Positions 9,203 to 18,681 of a stretch of DNA of 35,238 nt are shown piece after piece (the first letter of the stretch is position 1; each line of letters begins with the position of its first letter). The DNA is from Pseudoxanthomonas sacheonensis (lineage in GTDB: Bacteria; Pseudomonadota; Gammaproteobacteria; Xanthomonadales; Xanthomonadaceae), in contig NZ_PDWS01000027.1 in NCBI RefSeq assembly GCF_010093305.1, positions 1 through 35,238 of the forward strand, read 5' to 3'. The notes beneath the pieces were generated by a model that searched no databases, was not told the origin of the DNA, and saw only the letters and a list, made by a program, of their open reading frames with translations. The translations under genes and the position numbers were made by a program.

Positions 9203-10231
9203 ATGAGCAACGATGCCGGCGCCCGCCCCATTTCCCCCCGGGAAATATCCCTTCAGGTCGTGACTTCCCCCACCCCGGCGGCGCCTCCGCTGGAAACGGG
9301 CGTGAAACAGATGGGCGGCGACAAGATCGGGCGCTCGCCGGTTCAGTTCCTCGACGCCCCCGTGCTGCGCAAGCCGTCCTGGATCCGCGTGCGCATTCCC
9401 AGCGACGGCTCGGTGGCCCGGCTCAAGGCCAAACTGCGCGAGAACCGCCTGGTGACCGTCTGCGAGGAAGCCAGCTGCCCCAATATCCACGAGTGCTTCA
9501 GCCACGGCACCGCGACCTTCATGATCCTGGGCGAGGTCTGCACCCGGCGCTGCTCGTTCTGCGATGTGGCCCATGGCCGCCCCAAGCCGCCCGACGCCGG
9601 CGAACCGCTCAGCCTGGCCACCACCGTCGCCGACATGGGCCTGAAATACGTGGTGGTGACCTCGGTGGACCGCGACGACCTGCGCGACGGCGGCGCCCAG
9701 CACTTCGTCGACTGCATCGCGGCCATCCGCGAGCATTCCCCCGGCACCCGCATCGAGATCCTGACCCCGGATTTCCGCGGCAAGGGCCGCATGGACCGGG
9801 CGCTGGAGATCCTGGCGGCCAATCCGCCGGACGTGTTCAACCACAACATCGAAACCGTGCCGGACCTGTACCCCAACGTGCGTCCGGGCGCCGACTACCA
9901 GTGGTCGCTGACCCTGCTGCAGAAGTTCAAGCAGCAGCACCCGCAGCTGCCCACCAAGTCCGGGATCATGCTGGGCCTGGGCGAGACCATGGAGCAGGTG
10001 CAGGCCACTCTGCGCGACCTGCGCGCGCACCAGGTGGACATGATCACCATCGGCCAGTATCTGCAGCCCACCGCCCACCACCACCCGGTGCTGCGCTACT
10101 GGACCCCGGACGAGTTCGCCGAGCTCGAGCGCTACGGCCAGGCGCTGGGGTTCAGTCACGTGGCTTCCGGCCCGCTGGTGCGTTCTTCCTACCATGCGGA
10201 TCTGCAGGCCAAGCAGGCCGGCGTCGGCTGA
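9203..10231 (+). CDS. lipA: Lipoyl synthase
   Basis: A 342-aa radical-SAM enzyme that inserts two sulfurs into protein-bound octanoyl groups to make lipoyl cofactor for pyruvate and 2-oxoglutarate dehydrogenases and the glycine cleavage system. Two Fe-S cluster motifs are present: Cys87/Cys92/Cys98 (auxiliary cluster) and Cys113/Cys117/Cys120 (CTRRCSFC, radical-SAM cluster). The C-terminal RSSY motif (LVRSSYHAD) is also there. The N-terminal 45 residues are a variable extension. ATG 9203 is the best start, with only a weak ribosome site (AGAAGGG, 14 nt away). lipB, often adjacent, is not next to it here. Confidence 0.97.
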   Translation: MSNDAGARPISPREISLQVVTSPTPAAPPLETGVKQMGGDKIGRSPVQFLDAPVLRKPSWIRVRIPSDGSVARLKAKLRENRLVTVCEEASCPNIHECFSHGTATFMILGEVCTRRCSFCDVAHGRPKPPDAGEPLSLATTVADMGLKYVVVTSVDRDDLRDGGAQHFVDCIAAIREHSPGTRIEILTPDFRGKGRMDRALEILAANPPDVFNHNIETVPDLYPNVRPGADYQWSLTLLQKFKQQHPQLPTKSGIMLGLGETMEQVQATLRDLRAHQVDMITIGQYLQPTAHHHPVLRYWTPDEFAELERYGQALGFSHVASGPLVRSSYHADLQAKQAGVG

Positions 10232-10397
10232 ACGGCCGCCCGCCGGAGTCGATTGGCAAACGAAGCATTCACATTTTGGCGACTTACCGCCGGTAGGCTG
10301 CAAGCGGATGACAGGGCCGGCAACTTTCGGCACTGTCGCCAAGTCAGAGCTTTTCCGCAGCATCCCCACAGGCCGCCATGGCCAACGAGTAGACCCG

Positions 10398-12584
10398 ATG
10401 AAATTGAAGACCCCTGCCGCCGCCCTCCTGTCCCTGGCTCTGGTCGCACCGCTTGCCCTGCTTGCGCGTGCCGACAGCCAGCCGCTGTCCGGCACCACCG
10501 GGCCCACGGCGGACCAGTCCTCCACCTCGAAACAGGTGTACGGACTGCTGTCCGACAGCCGCTACGCGTACCGCCCGCGCGCGCTGGACGATGCGCTTTC
10601 GCAGGATATCTTCAAGCGTTACCTCGAATCCCTCGACGGCGGCAAGCAGTACTTCACCGCCGCCGACATCGCCAAGTTCAACCCGTATAAAACCGAGTTG
10701 GACGACGCCATTCGCAGCGGCGAACTGGAGCCGGCCTACGACATCTTCGCCGTGTACAAACAGCGCGTCGGCCAGCGAATCGCCTATGCGCGCACGCTGC
10801 TGAAGCAGAACTTCGATTTCACCGGCGACCAACGCTGGGAATACGACCGCGAGAAGGCGCCCTGGGCCGCGAACACGCAGGAACTGGACGAGGTCTGGAA
10901 GAAGTCGGTGATGAACGATTGGCTGCGCCTCAAGCTCGCAGGCAAGAAACCCGATGAAATCCGCAAGACGCTGGACAAGCGCTACGCGACCTATCAGCGC
11001 ACCGTGGACGAGCTGAAGAGCGAGGACGTGTTCCAGACCTTCCTCAACAGCTACACCAACGCCATCGATCCGCATACCGACTACTTCACGCCGAAGACGG
11101 CGGAGAACTTCAACCAGTCCATGTCGCTGTCGCTGGAAGGCATCGGCGCGCAGCTGCAGCGTCAGGACGACGTGGTGGTGATCCGCGAGATCATCGCCGG
11201 CGGTCCGGCCGACGTGAACGGCACGCTCAAGCCGGGCGACCGCATCGTTGCCGTCGGCCAGGGCAAGTCCGGCGCGATGACCGACGTGATCGGCTGGCGC
11301 ATCGACGACGTGGTGGCGCAGATCCGCGGCAAGAAAGACACGCAGGTGCGGCTGGAATACATCCCCGCCGAAAGCGGCGTGGACGGCAAGCACGCGCAGG
11401 TCACCCTGACCCGGCAGAAGATCAAGCTGGAAGAGCAGGCGGCCAAGGCCGAGACCATCGATCTGCCCGCCGCCAACGGCGAACCGGCGCGCCGCATCGG
11501 CGTGGTCAAGCTGCCCGCGTTCTACCAGGACTTCGAAGGCCGCCGCAGGAACCCGAACGACTACACCTCCGCTACGCGCGATATCGCCAAACTGCTGGCC
11601 AAGTTCAAGGCCGACGGCGTCGACGGCGTGGTCATGGACCTGCGCAACAACGGCGGCGGCTCGCTGGACGAAGCGGTGGAGCTCACCGGCTTGTTCATCG
11701 ACAAGGGCCCGGTGGTGCAGGTGCGCGAATCCGGCGGCCGCGTCACCGTCAATGCCGACCGCACCTCGGGCGTGGCCTGGGACGGTCCGCTGGCGGTGCT
11801 GACCAATCGCGGTTCGGCTTCGGCTTCGGAAATCTTCGCCGGCGCCATCCAGGACTACGGACGCGGCCTGGTGATCGGCGAAACCACTTTCGGCAAGGGT
11901 ACCGTGCAGAACCTGGCCGATCTGGACCGCTGGCCGGCCAACGAAACCCCGCGCTTCGGCTCGGTCAAGCTGACCATCGCCCAGTTCTTCCGCGTCGCCG
12001 GCGGCAGCACCCAGCACAAGGGCGTGGTGCCCGATATCGCCTTCCCGGTCAGCGTGGACGCCACCGAATACGGCGAGAGCACTTACGACAATGCGTTGCC
12101 GTGGACCAAGATCGCCGCGGTGCCGCACACCCAGTACGGCAACTTCGCTCCGCTGCTGCCGCGCCTGGAAGCACTGCACGCCACGCGCGTGGCCACCGAC
12201 AAGGAATTCCAGTGGTGGTCGCAGGACGTGACCGATTTCCGCGCCGAAGCCGCCAAGAAGTACGTGTCGCTCAACGAAGCCGAACGCCGGGCAGAACGCG
12301 ACAAGCAGGACACCCAGCGCAAGGAACGCCAGGCCGAACGCAAGGCCCTGGGTCTGGCGCTGGATCCGCTGGCCGACGATGCGGCCGACGACGGCCTGGG
12401 CGCCAACGAGCGCGACATCGTCAAGGATGCTGCCCGCGAAAAGCTGGCCGACAAGCGTCCCGATCCGCTGCTGCGCGAATCGGCCGCGATCCTGGGCGAT
12501 GCCATCGACGTGCTGGGCAACGACCGCACGTTGTCGGCGCAGGTGTTGCCGGTGTCGACCATGCCGGGCCGCTGGGCGGATTGA
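10398..12584 (+). CDS. prc: Carboxy-terminal (tail-specific) protease Prc
   Basis: A 728-aa periplasmic serine protease of family S41 that cuts proteins from their C-terminal tails; E. coli Prc trims FtsI and controls peptidoglycan hydrolases. A signal peptide covers about residues 1-25 (ends LLARADS). An N-terminal helical domain follows, then a PDZ domain (LSLEGIGAQLQ to AGGPADVNGTLKPGDRIVAVG), then the S41 core with DLRNNGGGSLDEAV and the catalytic Ser-Lys pair: Ser475 in GSASASEIF and Lys500 in TFGKGTVQ, with Asp486 between. The C-terminal domain is rich in charged residues. The frame is open upstream but I chose ATG 10398, which gives the signal peptide. It lies 166 bp after lipA and probably has its own promoter. 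Confidence 0.94.
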   Translation: MKLKTPAAALLSLALVAPLALLARADSQPLSGTTGPTADQSSTSKQVYGLLSDSRYAYRPRALDDALSQDIFKRYLESLDGGKQYFTAADIAKFNPYKTELDDAIRSGELEPAYDIFAVYKQRVGQRIAYARTLLKQNFDFTGDQRWEYDREKAPWAANTQELDEVWKKSVMNDWLRLKLAGKKPDEIRKTLDKRYATYQRTVDELKSEDVFQTFLNSYTNAIDPHTDYFTPKTAENFNQSMSLSLEGIGAQLQRQDDVVVIREIIAGGPADVNGTLKPGDRIVAVGQGKSGAMTDVIGWRIDDVVAQIRGKKDTQVRLEYIPAESGVDGKHAQVTLTRQKIKLEEQAAKAETIDLPAANGEPARRIGVVKLPAFYQDFEGRRRNPNDYTSATRDIAKLLAKFKADGVDGVVMDLRNNGGGSLDEAVELTGLFIDKGPVVQVRESGGRVTVNADRTSGVAWDGPLAVLTNRGSASASEIFAGAIQDYGRGLVIGETTFGKGTVQNLADLDRWPANETPRFGSVKLTIAQFFRVAGGSTQHKGVVPDIAFPVSVDATEYGESTYDNALPWTKIAAVPHTQYGNFAPLLPRLEALHATRVATDKEFQWWSQDVTDFRAEAAKKYVSLNEAERRAERDKQDTQRKERQAERKALGLALDPLADDAADDGLGANERDIVKDAAREKLADKRPDPLLRESAAILGDAIDVLGNDRTLSAQVLPVSTMPGRWAD

Positions 12585-12597
12585 AGCCCGCATGAGC

Positions 12598-12650
12598 ACC
12601 TCTCCCACCGGGAGAGGTCGACGCGCAAAGCGCGGCGGGTGAGGGTACGG
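12598..12650. repeat. Short palindromic repeat after prc
   Basis: Hairpin ACCTCTCCC/GGGAGAGGT (12598-12618), then CGCGC-AAA-GCGCG (12622-12634), then GGTGAGGGT. It resembles the CCTCTCCC-type repeat at 18654-18675. It may help end prc transcription; no T-run follows. Confidence 0.7.
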
Positions 12651-12760
12651 CGAAGTCAGTGCAGGTGAACAGCCTCCAGGCTTGTCGCGTTTCGCCCGCA
12701 ATCGCAAGCAAAGCAAGAATCGGATAGCGGGCGCCCAGTGCGCCCGCTACGCTTTGGGCC

Positions 12761-13582
12761 ATGGAAAACCACGACCAAAAACTGGAACGCGCCCGCGAGC
12801 TGCTGGACGGCGGCGAGCCCACCTTGAACGAGCTGGCCGCTGCGGTCGGCCTTAGCGCCTCGCACCTGCAGCGCAAGTTCCAGGCCCGCTACGGCATCAG
12901 CCCCGCCGAATACCTTGCGCAGAAAAAACTCGGCGCGCTGAAGACCGGCCTGCGCGCCGGCAACGACGTCAGCGCCGCGCTTTACGACGCAGGCTATGGC
13001 TCGCCTTCGCGCGTGTACGAACAGGGCGCGGCCAAGCTCGGCATGACGCCCGCCACTTACCGCGCGGGCGGTGCGGGAATGGAAATCCGTTGGGCGCTGG
13101 TGGACACGGTTCTGGGCAACGCTTTGGTCGCGGCCACCGAGCGCGGTATCTGCGCGGTGGAGCTGGGCGACGATGCGCAGGTTCTGGAAAAGCGCTTGCG
13201 CGAAGAGTTTCCGCAGGCACGCATCGAACGCGTGGACGCGGGCAGCGACGATTTCCTCGCCCCGCGTTTGCAAGCGGTGGCCGAGCGCCTGGCCGGCCGC
13301 GGCAGCGACGTGCCGGTGGACCTGATGGGCACCGCCTTCCAGAAACGCGTCTGGGATGCGCTGATGAAAATCCCTTCCGGCCAGACCCGCAGCTATGCGG
13401 AACTCGCCGATGCCCTGGGCTCGCCCAAGGCGACGCGTGCGGTGGCCAGTGCCTGCGCCAACAACCGCATCGCGGTGGTGGTGCCGTGCCATCGGGTCAT
13501 CCGCGGCGATGGCTCGCTGGGCGGCTACCGCTGGGGGTTGCCATTGAAGCAGGCATTGCTGGAACGCGAACGCGCCGCGTGA
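12761..13582 (+). CDS. Ada-like protein: AraC-type HTH fused to methylated-DNA-cysteine S-methyltransferase
   Basis: A 273-aa protein. Residues about 5-102 are an AraC-type helix-turn-helix (TLNELAAAVGLSASHLQRKF, GISPAEYLAQKK). Residues about 107-270 are an O6-alkylguanine-DNA alkyltransferase with the active site PCHRV (Cys243) and the helix SPKATRAVASACANN. It should directly reverse O6-methylguanine and may regulate alkylation genes. The N-terminal zinc domain of E. coli Ada, whose Cys38 senses methylphosphotriesters, is absent, so the usual switch is missing. ATG 12761 follows a short GC-rich leader without a clear ribosome site. No repair partner such as alkA or alkB is nearby. Confidence 0.92.
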   Translation: MENHDQKLERARELLDGGEPTLNELAAAVGLSASHLQRKFQARYGISPAEYLAQKKLGALKTGLRAGNDVSAALYDAGYGSPSRVYEQGAAKLGMTPATYRAGGAGMEIRWALVDTVLGNALVAATERGICAVELGDDAQVLEKRLREEFPQARIERVDAGSDDFLAPRLQAVAERLAGRGSDVPVDLMGTAFQKRVWDALMKIPSGQTRSYAELADALGSPKATRAVASACANNRIAVVVPCHRVIRGDGSLGGYRWGLPLKQALLERERAA

Positions 13583-13604
13583 GTCTGCGGTGCCGGGTCT
13601 TGTC

Positions 13605-13671
13605 TGTAGGAGCGATGCGAGTCGCGAAGCAGTGACGGTTTCAGAGCTTCGCGACTCGCGTCGCTCCTACA
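13605..13671. repeat. REP element, TGTAGGAGCGA family
   Basis: 26-bp arms (13605-13630 and 13646-13671) differ at one position and flank a 15-nt loop. It lies just after the Ada-like gene. The arm sequence (GTAGGAGCGATGCGAGTCGC) resembles REPs common in gammaproteobacteria. Confidence 0.85.
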
Positions 13672-13802
13672 GGATCGTTCTGCAAGAGGGACCGCTGACT
13701 TGAGCCAAAAGCAACGCAGCATGCCAAAGCTTTCAACGCGGCCTGGCTGCCGTGCGCCGAGGCGCGGGATTACAATAACGACCTGACTGTCGGATATCCC
13801 CC

Positions 13803-14756
13803 ATGAACTCCTCCGTTTCCAACGTGGCCACACCGGCGCGCGGTGGCTTGGCCGTCGCCGTCGCCTTGGCTGCGGTTTACCTGATCTGGGGCTCCACCTA
13901 CCTGGGCATCCGCTTCGCGCTGGAAGGCGGTTATCCGCCGCTGCTGATGGCGGGCGGGCGCTTCCTGCTGGCGGGCGCAATGATGTTCGCCGTGCTGCGC
14001 ATGCGTGGCGAACGCGCGCCCACGCGCGCGCAGTGGAAGAACATGGCGCTGATGGGCTTGTTGATGATGGGTATCGGCAACGGCATGGTCAGCATTGCAG
14101 AACAATGGGTCTCGTCGGGCCTGGCGGCGGTCGCCATCGCTTCCACGCCGTTGTGGATGGGATTGTTCTCGCTGATGCGCGGGCAGCGTCCCAGCGGGCT
14201 GGAATGGGTCGGCATCGCCATCGGTTTCATCGGCGTGCTGTGGCTCAATGCCGGTAGCACCTTGTCGGCCACGCCGTGGGGACTGGTCGCCTTGCTGATC
14301 GCGCCGATCGCCTGGGCGTTCGGATCGATCTGGAGCAAAGGCCGCGATCTGCCTTCGCCTTTCATGTCGGCGGCCGGACAGATGCTGACGGGCGGTTTGA
14401 TGATGCTGCTCGCGGGCCTGGTAACCGGCGAAAGTTTCCATGGCATGCCGACGTTGAAAGGCACGCTTTCCGTCGTCTACCTGATGACCTTCGGTTCCAT
14501 CATCGGCTTCACCGCCTATGTGTGGCTGCTGCACCACGTTCGTCCCACGCTCGCAGGCAGCTATGCCTACGTCAATCCGGTGATCGCGGTGATGCTGGGC
14601 GCATGGCTGGCGGCCGAACAGTTCACCGCGCACGACCTGGGCGCGATGGCGGTGATCCTGTTCGGCGTGGTGGCGATCACGCTGGGCAAGGCGCGCACTG
14701 CGCCTGCACCGGCCCGGGATGCCGTTGAGCCGGCCGCAGCAGAGCAAGGCAAATGA
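13803..14756 (+). CDS. EamA-family transporter (YedA-like)
   Basis: A 317-aa inner-membrane protein of the drug/metabolite transporter superfamily. About ten transmembrane helices form two EamA repeats. Landmarks are LIWGSTYLGIRFALE in the first helix and GSYAYVNPVIAVMLGAWLAAEQ near the end, as in YedA-like exporters. The substrate is unknown. ATG 13803 gives a typical N-terminus; the ribosome site is weak. The stop overlaps the start of the next transporter (ATGA at 14753-14756), so the two are very likely co-translated. Confidence 0.88.
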   Translation: MNSSVSNVATPARGGLAVAVALAAVYLIWGSTYLGIRFALEGGYPPLLMAGGRFLLAGAMMFAVLRMRGERAPTRAQWKNMALMGLLMMGIGNGMVSIAEQWVSSGLAAVAIASTPLWMGLFSLMRGQRPSGLEWVGIAIGFIGVLWLNAGSTLSATPWGLVALLIAPIAWAFGSIWSKGRDLPSPFMSAAGQMLTGGLMMLLAGLVTGESFHGMPTLKGTLSVVYLMTFGSIIGFTAYVWLLHHVRPTLAGSYAYVNPVIAVMLGAWLAAEQFTAHDLGAMAVILFGVVAITLGKARTAPAPARDAVEPAAAEQGK

Positions 14757-15652
14757 CTCCGGCCGCGATCGATCGCCGCGGTCTGTGGGCCGCGGCCGGT
14801 TCGTTTGCGGTCTGGGGCATGATGCCGTTGTACTGGCATCTGCTGAAGAACGTGCCTTCGATGCAGATCGTGATGCACCGGATCGCGTGGAGCGCGGTGC
14901 TGGTGGTCGGCGGGCTGTGCCTGACCCAGGGCCTGCAGTGGTTGCGCACTGCGATGGCGCGTCCGCGGGTGCCGTGGATGCTGCTGCTGAGCGGCGTGCT
15001 GATCGCGTTCAACTGGGGGCTGTACATCTGGGCGGTCAACGCCGGGCATGTGGTTGAAACCAGCCTGGGCTATTTCATCAATCCGCTGCTCAATGTGTTG
15101 CTGGGCGTCCTGCTGCTGCGCGAACGGCTGACGGTGGCGCAGTGGGTATCGGTGGCGGTGGCCGCGATGGGCGTGCTGTGGCTGACTTTCAACTACGGCA
15201 GCTTCCCCTGGATCGCGTTATCGCTGGCGGCCTCGTTCGGCTTCTATGGGTTCATCCGCAAGCTGGCGGCGGTGGATTCCATTCCCGGTCTGGCCATCGA
15301 AAGCATGTACCTGTTCCTGCCGGCAGTGGCGACGCTGGTCTGGCTGGAGAGCCACGGCAAGGGCGGATTCGTCGGTGACTGGAGCTGGCAGACCGACGCC
15401 TTGCTGGTCTTCGGCGGTGTGCTGACCGCGTTGCCGTTGATCGGCTTTTCCTATGCGGTGCGGCGCGTCCCCTACAGCGTGGTGGGTTTCATGCAGTACC
15501 TGGCGCCAACTTTGCAGCTGCTGATCGGCGTGCTGGTGTTCAACGAGGTCTTTGATCGCGACCGCGCGATCGGTTTCGTCTTCATCTGGATAGGGCTGGC
15601 GATCTTCGCTATCGACGGCTTCGTGCGCTCGCGCAACAAACCATCTTTGTAG
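14753..15652 (+). CDS. rarD: RarD-like EamA transporter
   Basis: A 299-aa inner-membrane protein with about ten transmembrane helices. The start (RRGLWAAAGSFAVWGMMPLYW) and the segments WSAVLVVGG, AVNAGHVVETSLGYFINPLLNVLLGV and YLAPTLQLLIGVLVFNE are typical of RarD. Family members are named for chloramphenicol sensitivity in Pseudomonas; the true substrate is not established. The start overlaps the stop of the upstream transporter by 4 nt. The stop codon TAG lies within the first bases of a REP element, so the last residue or so may not be ancestral. Confidence 0.92.
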   Translation: MTPAAIDRRGLWAAAGSFAVWGMMPLYWHLLKNVPSMQIVMHRIAWSAVLVVGGLCLTQGLQWLRTAMARPRVPWMLLLSGVLIAFNWGLYIWAVNAGHVVETSLGYFINPLLNVLLGVLLLRERLTVAQWVSVAVAAMGVLWLTFNYGSFPWIALSLAASFGFYGFIRKLAAVDSIPGLAIESMYLFLPAVATLVWLESHGKGGFVGDWSWQTDALLVFGGVLTALPLIGFSYAVRRVPYSVVGFMQYLAPTLQLLIGVLVFNEVFDRDRAIGFVFIWIGLAIFAIDGFVRSRNKPSL

Positions 15653-15713
15653 AGCCGAGCTTGCTCGGCTGCCGTTCGCAACATCAAAAGCAGCCGAGCA
15701 AGCTCGGCTCTAC
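15649..15713. repeat. REP element, GTAGAGCCGAGC family (copy 2)
   Basis: Perfect 24-bp arms at 15649-15672 and 15690-15713 with a 17-nt loop. Its arms are identical to the copy at 9041-9112. The TAG at 15650-15652 in the left arm is the stop codon of rarD. It sits between convergent genes and may end transcription from both sides. Confidence 0.92.
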
Positions 15714-15727
15714 AACGAAGGATTCGG

Positions 15728-16300
15728 CTACTTGTCACCCGGACAGGGCCCACCCGCATCCGCCCACAGCTTGAACGCGGCCACGAACTGATCGTGCGGC
15801 ACCGGCACCGGCAGGCGGCCATTGCCGGGGTTCCAGCCCCACAACACCAGCTTGTCTTCACTGACGTGTTTGAGCAGCGCGGCGAAATCGCGGTCGCCGT
15901 TGCTCTTCTTGTCCTTGATCATCGCGCACAGCTGCGCGCTGGGTAGTCCGATCCACGCCATCTTGTGATCCGGCGGCGGCAGCGACCAGTGCGGCGCGCC
16001 CGGCGGCGCGTGCGGGCCATAGCTGGCCGGTGGATTGGCTTCGGCGTGGCAAGTGGCGCAGGGCAGGCCTGGCGCGCCCTTGCCATCTGGTCCGCGCACC
16101 ACGCCCATCTGGTGCGGCGTCTGCGCATCGAACTGCAACGGCGCATCGCCCGGAATGTGGCAGTTGCTGCAGCGCGGATGCTGGAAGACTTTCTCGACCG
16201 TGGCGAAGGCTTCCACGGCCTTGGCTTTTTGTTCCGGGCTGACGCGCGGGCCGCAGGCAGTCAGCGCAAGCAGGAAGAAGCTGGCGAACAGGATACGCAT
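15728..16300 (-). CDS. Diheme c-type cytochrome lipoprotein of the molybdenum hydroxylase cluster
   Basis: A 190-aa predicted lipoprotein. The signal sequence ends in the lipobox LTAC (Cys16). Two heme-binding motifs follow: CSNCH (44-48) and CATCH (81-85). It probably takes electrons from the hydroxylase encoded just upstream and passes them to the respiratory chain in the periplasm; this is inferred from context. The start is ATG 16300, with GAGGAG 6 nt upstream; the ATG two codons earlier abuts that site and is too close. The gene begins 10 nt after the stop of the large subunit, so they are one operon. The C-terminal half (about 90 residues) has no motif I recognise. Confidence 0.85.
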   Translation of the reverse strand: MRILFASFFLLALTACGPRVSPEQKAKAVEAFATVEKVFQHPRCSNCHIPGDAPLQFDAQTPHQMGVVRGPDGKGAPGLPCATCHAEANPPASYGPHAPPGAPHWSLPPPDHKMAWIGLPSAQLCAMIKDKKSNGDRDFAALLKHVSEDKLVLWGWNPGNGRLPVPVPHDQFVAAFKLWADAGGPCPGDK

Positions 16301-16310
16301 CGTCATCTCC

Positions 16311-18506
16311 TCACGCCTTGGCCGGCTTGGCCGGCGTCTGCGCTGCAAGCTGGAAGGGAAGTTCGCGCAGCCGTTGCCCGTTCAAGGCGAACAGCGCATT
16401 GGCCACCGCCGGTGCGATGGGCGCGGTGCCGGGTTCGCCGACGCCGCCGGATTTTTCCGTGCTCGGCACGATATGCACTTCCACCGCCGGCATTTCGCTC
16501 ATGCGCAGCACCTGGTAGTCGTGGTAGTTGGATTGCTGCACGCGCCCATCCTTGAAAGTAATGTGGCTGTGCAATGCGGCGCCCAGGCCGAAGGCGATAC
16601 CCGACTCCATCTGCGCGGCGATACCGGCCGGGTTCACCGCAATGCCGCAATCGACCGCACAGACCACGCGGTGCACGCGGATGGCTCCGTTCTCTACCGA
16701 TACTTCGGCCACCTGCGCGATGAAACTGCCGAAGGATTCGTGCACCGCCACGCCGCGCGCGCGGCCCTTTTCCAACGGACCGCCCCAGCCGGATTTCTCC
16801 GCCGCCAGATTCAACACGCCCAGGTGCCGCGCATGCTTGGCCAACAGCCCGCGCCGGTATTCCACCGGATCCTTGCCGGCGGCATGCGCCAGCTCGTCGA
16901 CCAGGCTCTCCATCGCGAAGGCGGTGTGGCTGTGGCCAACCGAACGCCACCAGAGCACCGGAATGCCGGGTTTCGGCGAATGCAGGCCGACGCGATGGGC
17001 CGGCACGTCGGCGAGGTAAGGGGAGTCGGCGACGCCTTCGGTCGAGGTCGCGTCGATGCCGTTCTTGACCATCATCGGTTCGAAGAAGGTCCCTGCGATG
17101 ATCGACTGGCCGGCGATCACGTGCTGCCACGCCATCGGCTTGCCTTCGGCATCCAGTCCCACTTTCGCCTTGTGCACGAACGCAGGGCGATAGAAGCCTC
17201 CGCGCACGTCGTCCTCGCGGCTCCACACGGTTTTCACCGGCGCGTTGGCGGCCTTGGCGATGTGCACGGCCTCGAACACGATGTCCGGCGAGGGATTGGC
17301 GCGACGGCCGAAACCGCCGCCCAGGAAAGTGGTATGCACGAATACCTGCTCGGGTTTGAGTCCGGCGATTTCCGCGGCGGTTTTCTGTTCCAACGTCTGG
17401 AACTGGGTGCCGATCCAAAGCTCGCACTTGTCCGGCGAAAGCTTGACCGTGCAATTCAACGGTTCCATCGGCGCATGCGCCAGATACGGAAGGGCGTATT
17501 CGGCTTCCACCGTCTTGGCCGCTTTGGATAGCGCGGCGACGACATCGCCGGTCTGCACCGCCGGCAGTCCCGACGTAGCCGCCAGTTCGCTGAATTGCTT
17601 GCGCAGCGCGGCGCTGTCCAGCGCCGCGTTCGGGCCCAGGTCCCATTCCACCTTCAATGCGTCGCGGCCCAGTTTGGCCGCCCAGTAATGATCGGCGATC
17701 ACTGCTACGCCGGTCGGTATCTGCACGACGTTGCGCACGCCGGCTATTGCCTTGGCCGCAGTCGCATCGAACGATTTGACCTTGCCGCCGAACACCGGCG
17801 CGCGCGCCACCACCGCGGTCAGCAGGCCCTCGAACTGCACATCCATGCCGAACTGCGCGCGCCCGGTGATCTTCTCCGGCGAATCCAGGCGCTTGGTCGG
17901 CTTGCCGATGATCTTCCAGTCCTTGGGATCCTTCAGCGTCAGCGTGGTCGCATCCGGCGCCTTCAACTTGCCGGCGTCGTCGGCAAGAGCGCCGTAACGT
18001 ACGCGCTGTGCGCCTGCGATCACTTCTCCATTTTCGGTGCGTATCTCGGACACCGGCACGTTGAAGCGCGTGGCCGCGGCCTGCACCAGCATCGCGCGCG
18101 CGGCGGCGCCGGCCTGGCGGTAGCGGTCGAATTCCGAAGCGGTGGAAGTGGAGCCGCCGGTGCCCTGCATGCCGAATATGGGGCTGAAGTAGTCCGGTGC
18201 GGCCGGCGCATGTTCCACCTTGATCTTCGACCAGTCCGCATCCAGTTCCTCGGCGATCAGCATCGGCAGCGCGGTCCAGACGCCCTGGCCCATTTCCGAA
18301 TGCGACAGCAGCACGGTCACGCTGTCGTCGTTGCCGATACGCAGGAAGGCGTTGGGCGCGAAGCTGGCGACCGCGGCGGCGGCTGCCGGTTGGGCGAAAG
18401 CCAGGCGCTTGGCGGCTGGGACGACGAAGCCGATGACCAGGCCGCCGCCGACCAGGGCGCTGGCTTTGAGGAATTGGCGTCGGGAGTTGATGGTTTCTGC
18501 GTTCAC
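16311..18506 (-). CDS. Molybdopterin-binding large subunit, isoquinoline 1-oxidoreductase / aldehyde oxidase type
   Basis: A 731-aa xanthine-dehydrogenase-family large subunit. A Tat signal (SRRQFLKASA, residues 8-17) shows export in folded form with cofactor. Molybdenum-site landmarks are HSEMGQGVWT, the segment TTFLGGGFGRR and the C-terminal GVGEPGTAPIAP, where Glu691 is the likely catalytic base. It should hydroxylate an N-heterocycle or oxidise an aldehyde; the substrate cannot be told from sequence. The start is GTG 18506, with GGAGAT 6 nt upstream. It lies between the 2Fe-2S subunit and the cytochrome, all on the minus strand, with a repeat-filled 175-bp gap before it. Confidence 0.9.
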   Translation of the reverse strand: MNAETINSRRQFLKASALVGGGLVIGFVVPAAKRLAFAQPAAAAAVASFAPNAFLRIGNDDSVTVLLSHSEMGQGVWTALPMLIAEELDADWSKIKVEHAPAAPDYFSPIFGMQGTGGSTSTASEFDRYRQAGAAARAMLVQAAATRFNVPVSEIRTENGEVIAGAQRVRYGALADDAGKLKAPDATTLTLKDPKDWKIIGKPTKRLDSPEKITGRAQFGMDVQFEGLLTAVVARAPVFGGKVKSFDATAAKAIAGVRNVVQIPTGVAVIADHYWAAKLGRDALKVEWDLGPNAALDSAALRKQFSELAATSGLPAVQTGDVVAALSKAAKTVEAEYALPYLAHAPMEPLNCTVKLSPDKCELWIGTQFQTLEQKTAAEIAGLKPEQVFVHTTFLGGGFGRRANPSPDIVFEAVHIAKAANAPVKTVWSREDDVRGGFYRPAFVHKAKVGLDAEGKPMAWQHVIAGQSIIAGTFFEPMMVKNGIDATSTEGVADSPYLADVPAHRVGLHSPKPGIPVLWWRSVGHSHTAFAMESLVDELAHAAGKDPVEYRRGLLAKHARHLGVLNLAAEKSGWGGPLEKGRARGVAVHESFGSFIAQVAEVSVENGAIRVHRVVCAVDCGIAVNPAGIAAQMESGIAFGLGAALHSHITFKDGRVQQSNYHDYQVLRMSEMPAVEVHIVPSTEKSGGVGEPGTAPIAPAVANALFALNGQRLRELPFQLAAQTPAKPAKA

Positions 18507-18529
18507 GGTGGATCTCCGTATTTTGTTCC

Positions 18530-18675
18530 CTTCTCCCCCCGGGAGAAGAGCTTGCCCCGTACTTGATACGGGGTGGCGCGGAGCGCCGGATTAGGGTGCG
18601 GTGGAGTCCATGATGGTTCGGACGTCGATGACTCCGCCGTACCCTCACCCCAACCCCTCTCCCGCAGGAGAGGGG
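18530..18675. repeat. Cluster of palindromic repeats between the two hydroxylase subunits
   Basis: Three hairpins: CTTCTCCC/GGGAGAAG (18530-18548), CCCCGTA/TACGGGG (18555-18573) and CCCCTCTCC/GGAGAGGGG (18654-18675). They fill the gap between the small and large subunit genes and could change how much of the second gene is made. Confidence 0.8.
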
Positions 18676-18681
18676 CTCAAA

